Source: Ampelomyces quisqualis
Lineage: Eukaryota > Ascomycota > Dothideomycetes > Pleosporales > Phaeosphaeriaceae
NCBI GenBank assembly: GCA_018398575.1
Contig: JAGTXZ010000008.1
Location: 124,001-188,000, forward strand
Length of the DNA stretch: 64,000 nt
Direction: 5' to 3'
Position 1 is the first letter of the stretch; every line of letters begins with the position of its first letter. The position numbers were made by a program, and so were the translations under genes. The notes below the pieces were generated by a model, which saw only the letters and a program-made list of their open reading frames with translations, did no database searches and was not told the DNA's origin. Positions 63,661-64,000 of the stretch are shown here, piece after piece.

Positions 63661-64000
63661 TGTGTGTGTGATGGAGTTGCAATGGATGGTACTGCAATGG
63701 CGATGAGGGCGTCGGTGGAGGTTGCGCTGCGGTGATCCGGCTTGCAGAACTTCGACAGCTTGGCATGTCGGCAAAAGGTAACACCGACTGTTTAGCATCC
63801 TGCCTTCCAAGGCGCAACCCCACGGCAACTACCATCTCAAAAGTGACTCAATTGGTACTCGAAACTGATTGTGAAGGCCTTGATCATGGTGTCGCCGCTG
63901 GAAGGGTGCGTGGGATCCTTACGAAACAGCATGCAACTGCTCGACTCCTCTATCAACATCTTGGCCGAGGGCGTTAATGACTTTCCACGGCTGGCGAAAG
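63661..64000. other. Right-edge intergenic sequence
   Basis: Promoter side of ATP18. No further gene is recognised before the window ends. Confidence 0.45.

Overview
The window is nuclear DNA of a filamentous ascomycete (Pezizomycotina), most likely a Dothideomycete, although the class is inferred. The evidence is short introns (mostly 46-70 bp, GT..AG, with CTAAC/CTGAC-type branch sites), densely packed genes on both strands, and fungal-specific families: HET, SAT4-type membrane protein, Zn2Cys6 regulator, annexin C14-like protein, CarRA and fungal opsin. Exon boundaries were worked out by hand from splice signals and frame continuity. Almost every multi-exon model closes to a whole number of codons.

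Layout. 1-1188: decayed MFS transporter running off the left edge. 2-14 kb: CAF-1 subunit Cac2, an RWD protein, an SrpA-type catalase facing a SAT4 membrane protein, a decayed Zn2Cys6 regulator (about 10.3-11.64 kb), COQ4 and a SET-domain methyltransferase. 14.2-22.9 kb is an accessory island: a HET-domain gene, an AT-rich stretch with CACGTG tandem repeats and a hairpin, an orphan gene, an ankyrin gene with a frameshifting C-run, and a broken CheD-like gene with a duplicated C-terminal repeat. 22.9-24.2 kb: HAD phosphatase.

24.9-31.7 kb is a carotenoid/retinal cluster: a proton-pump-type opsin, a CarX-like carotenoid oxygenase, and divergently CarRA (lycopene cyclase/phytoene synthase). CarRA makes phytoene and cyclises lycopene, the oxygenase would release retinal, and the opsin would bind it. 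The phytoene desaturase needed between these steps is not in the window.

32-64 kb is mostly housekeeping: GPI2, an F-box-like protein, an annexin with a TATP repeat tail, a telobox Myb protein, 2-Cys peroxiredoxin, ER acetyl-CoA transporter, CENP-O, VMA22, SURF1, CENP-T, CMS1, RAC1, a UBX protein, PDCD5 (with an 11-nt exon), the C-terminal remnant of an FAD-linked oxidase, RSM22, casein kinase 1 and ATP synthase subunit J. Many are head-to-head with under 450 bp between starts, or tail-to-tail with almost no spacer. GPI2 and its neighbour overlap by 23 coding bases.

No rRNA, tRNA, CRISPR or intact transposon was recognised. The most unusual material lies in the 14-23 kb island and the three decayed genes.
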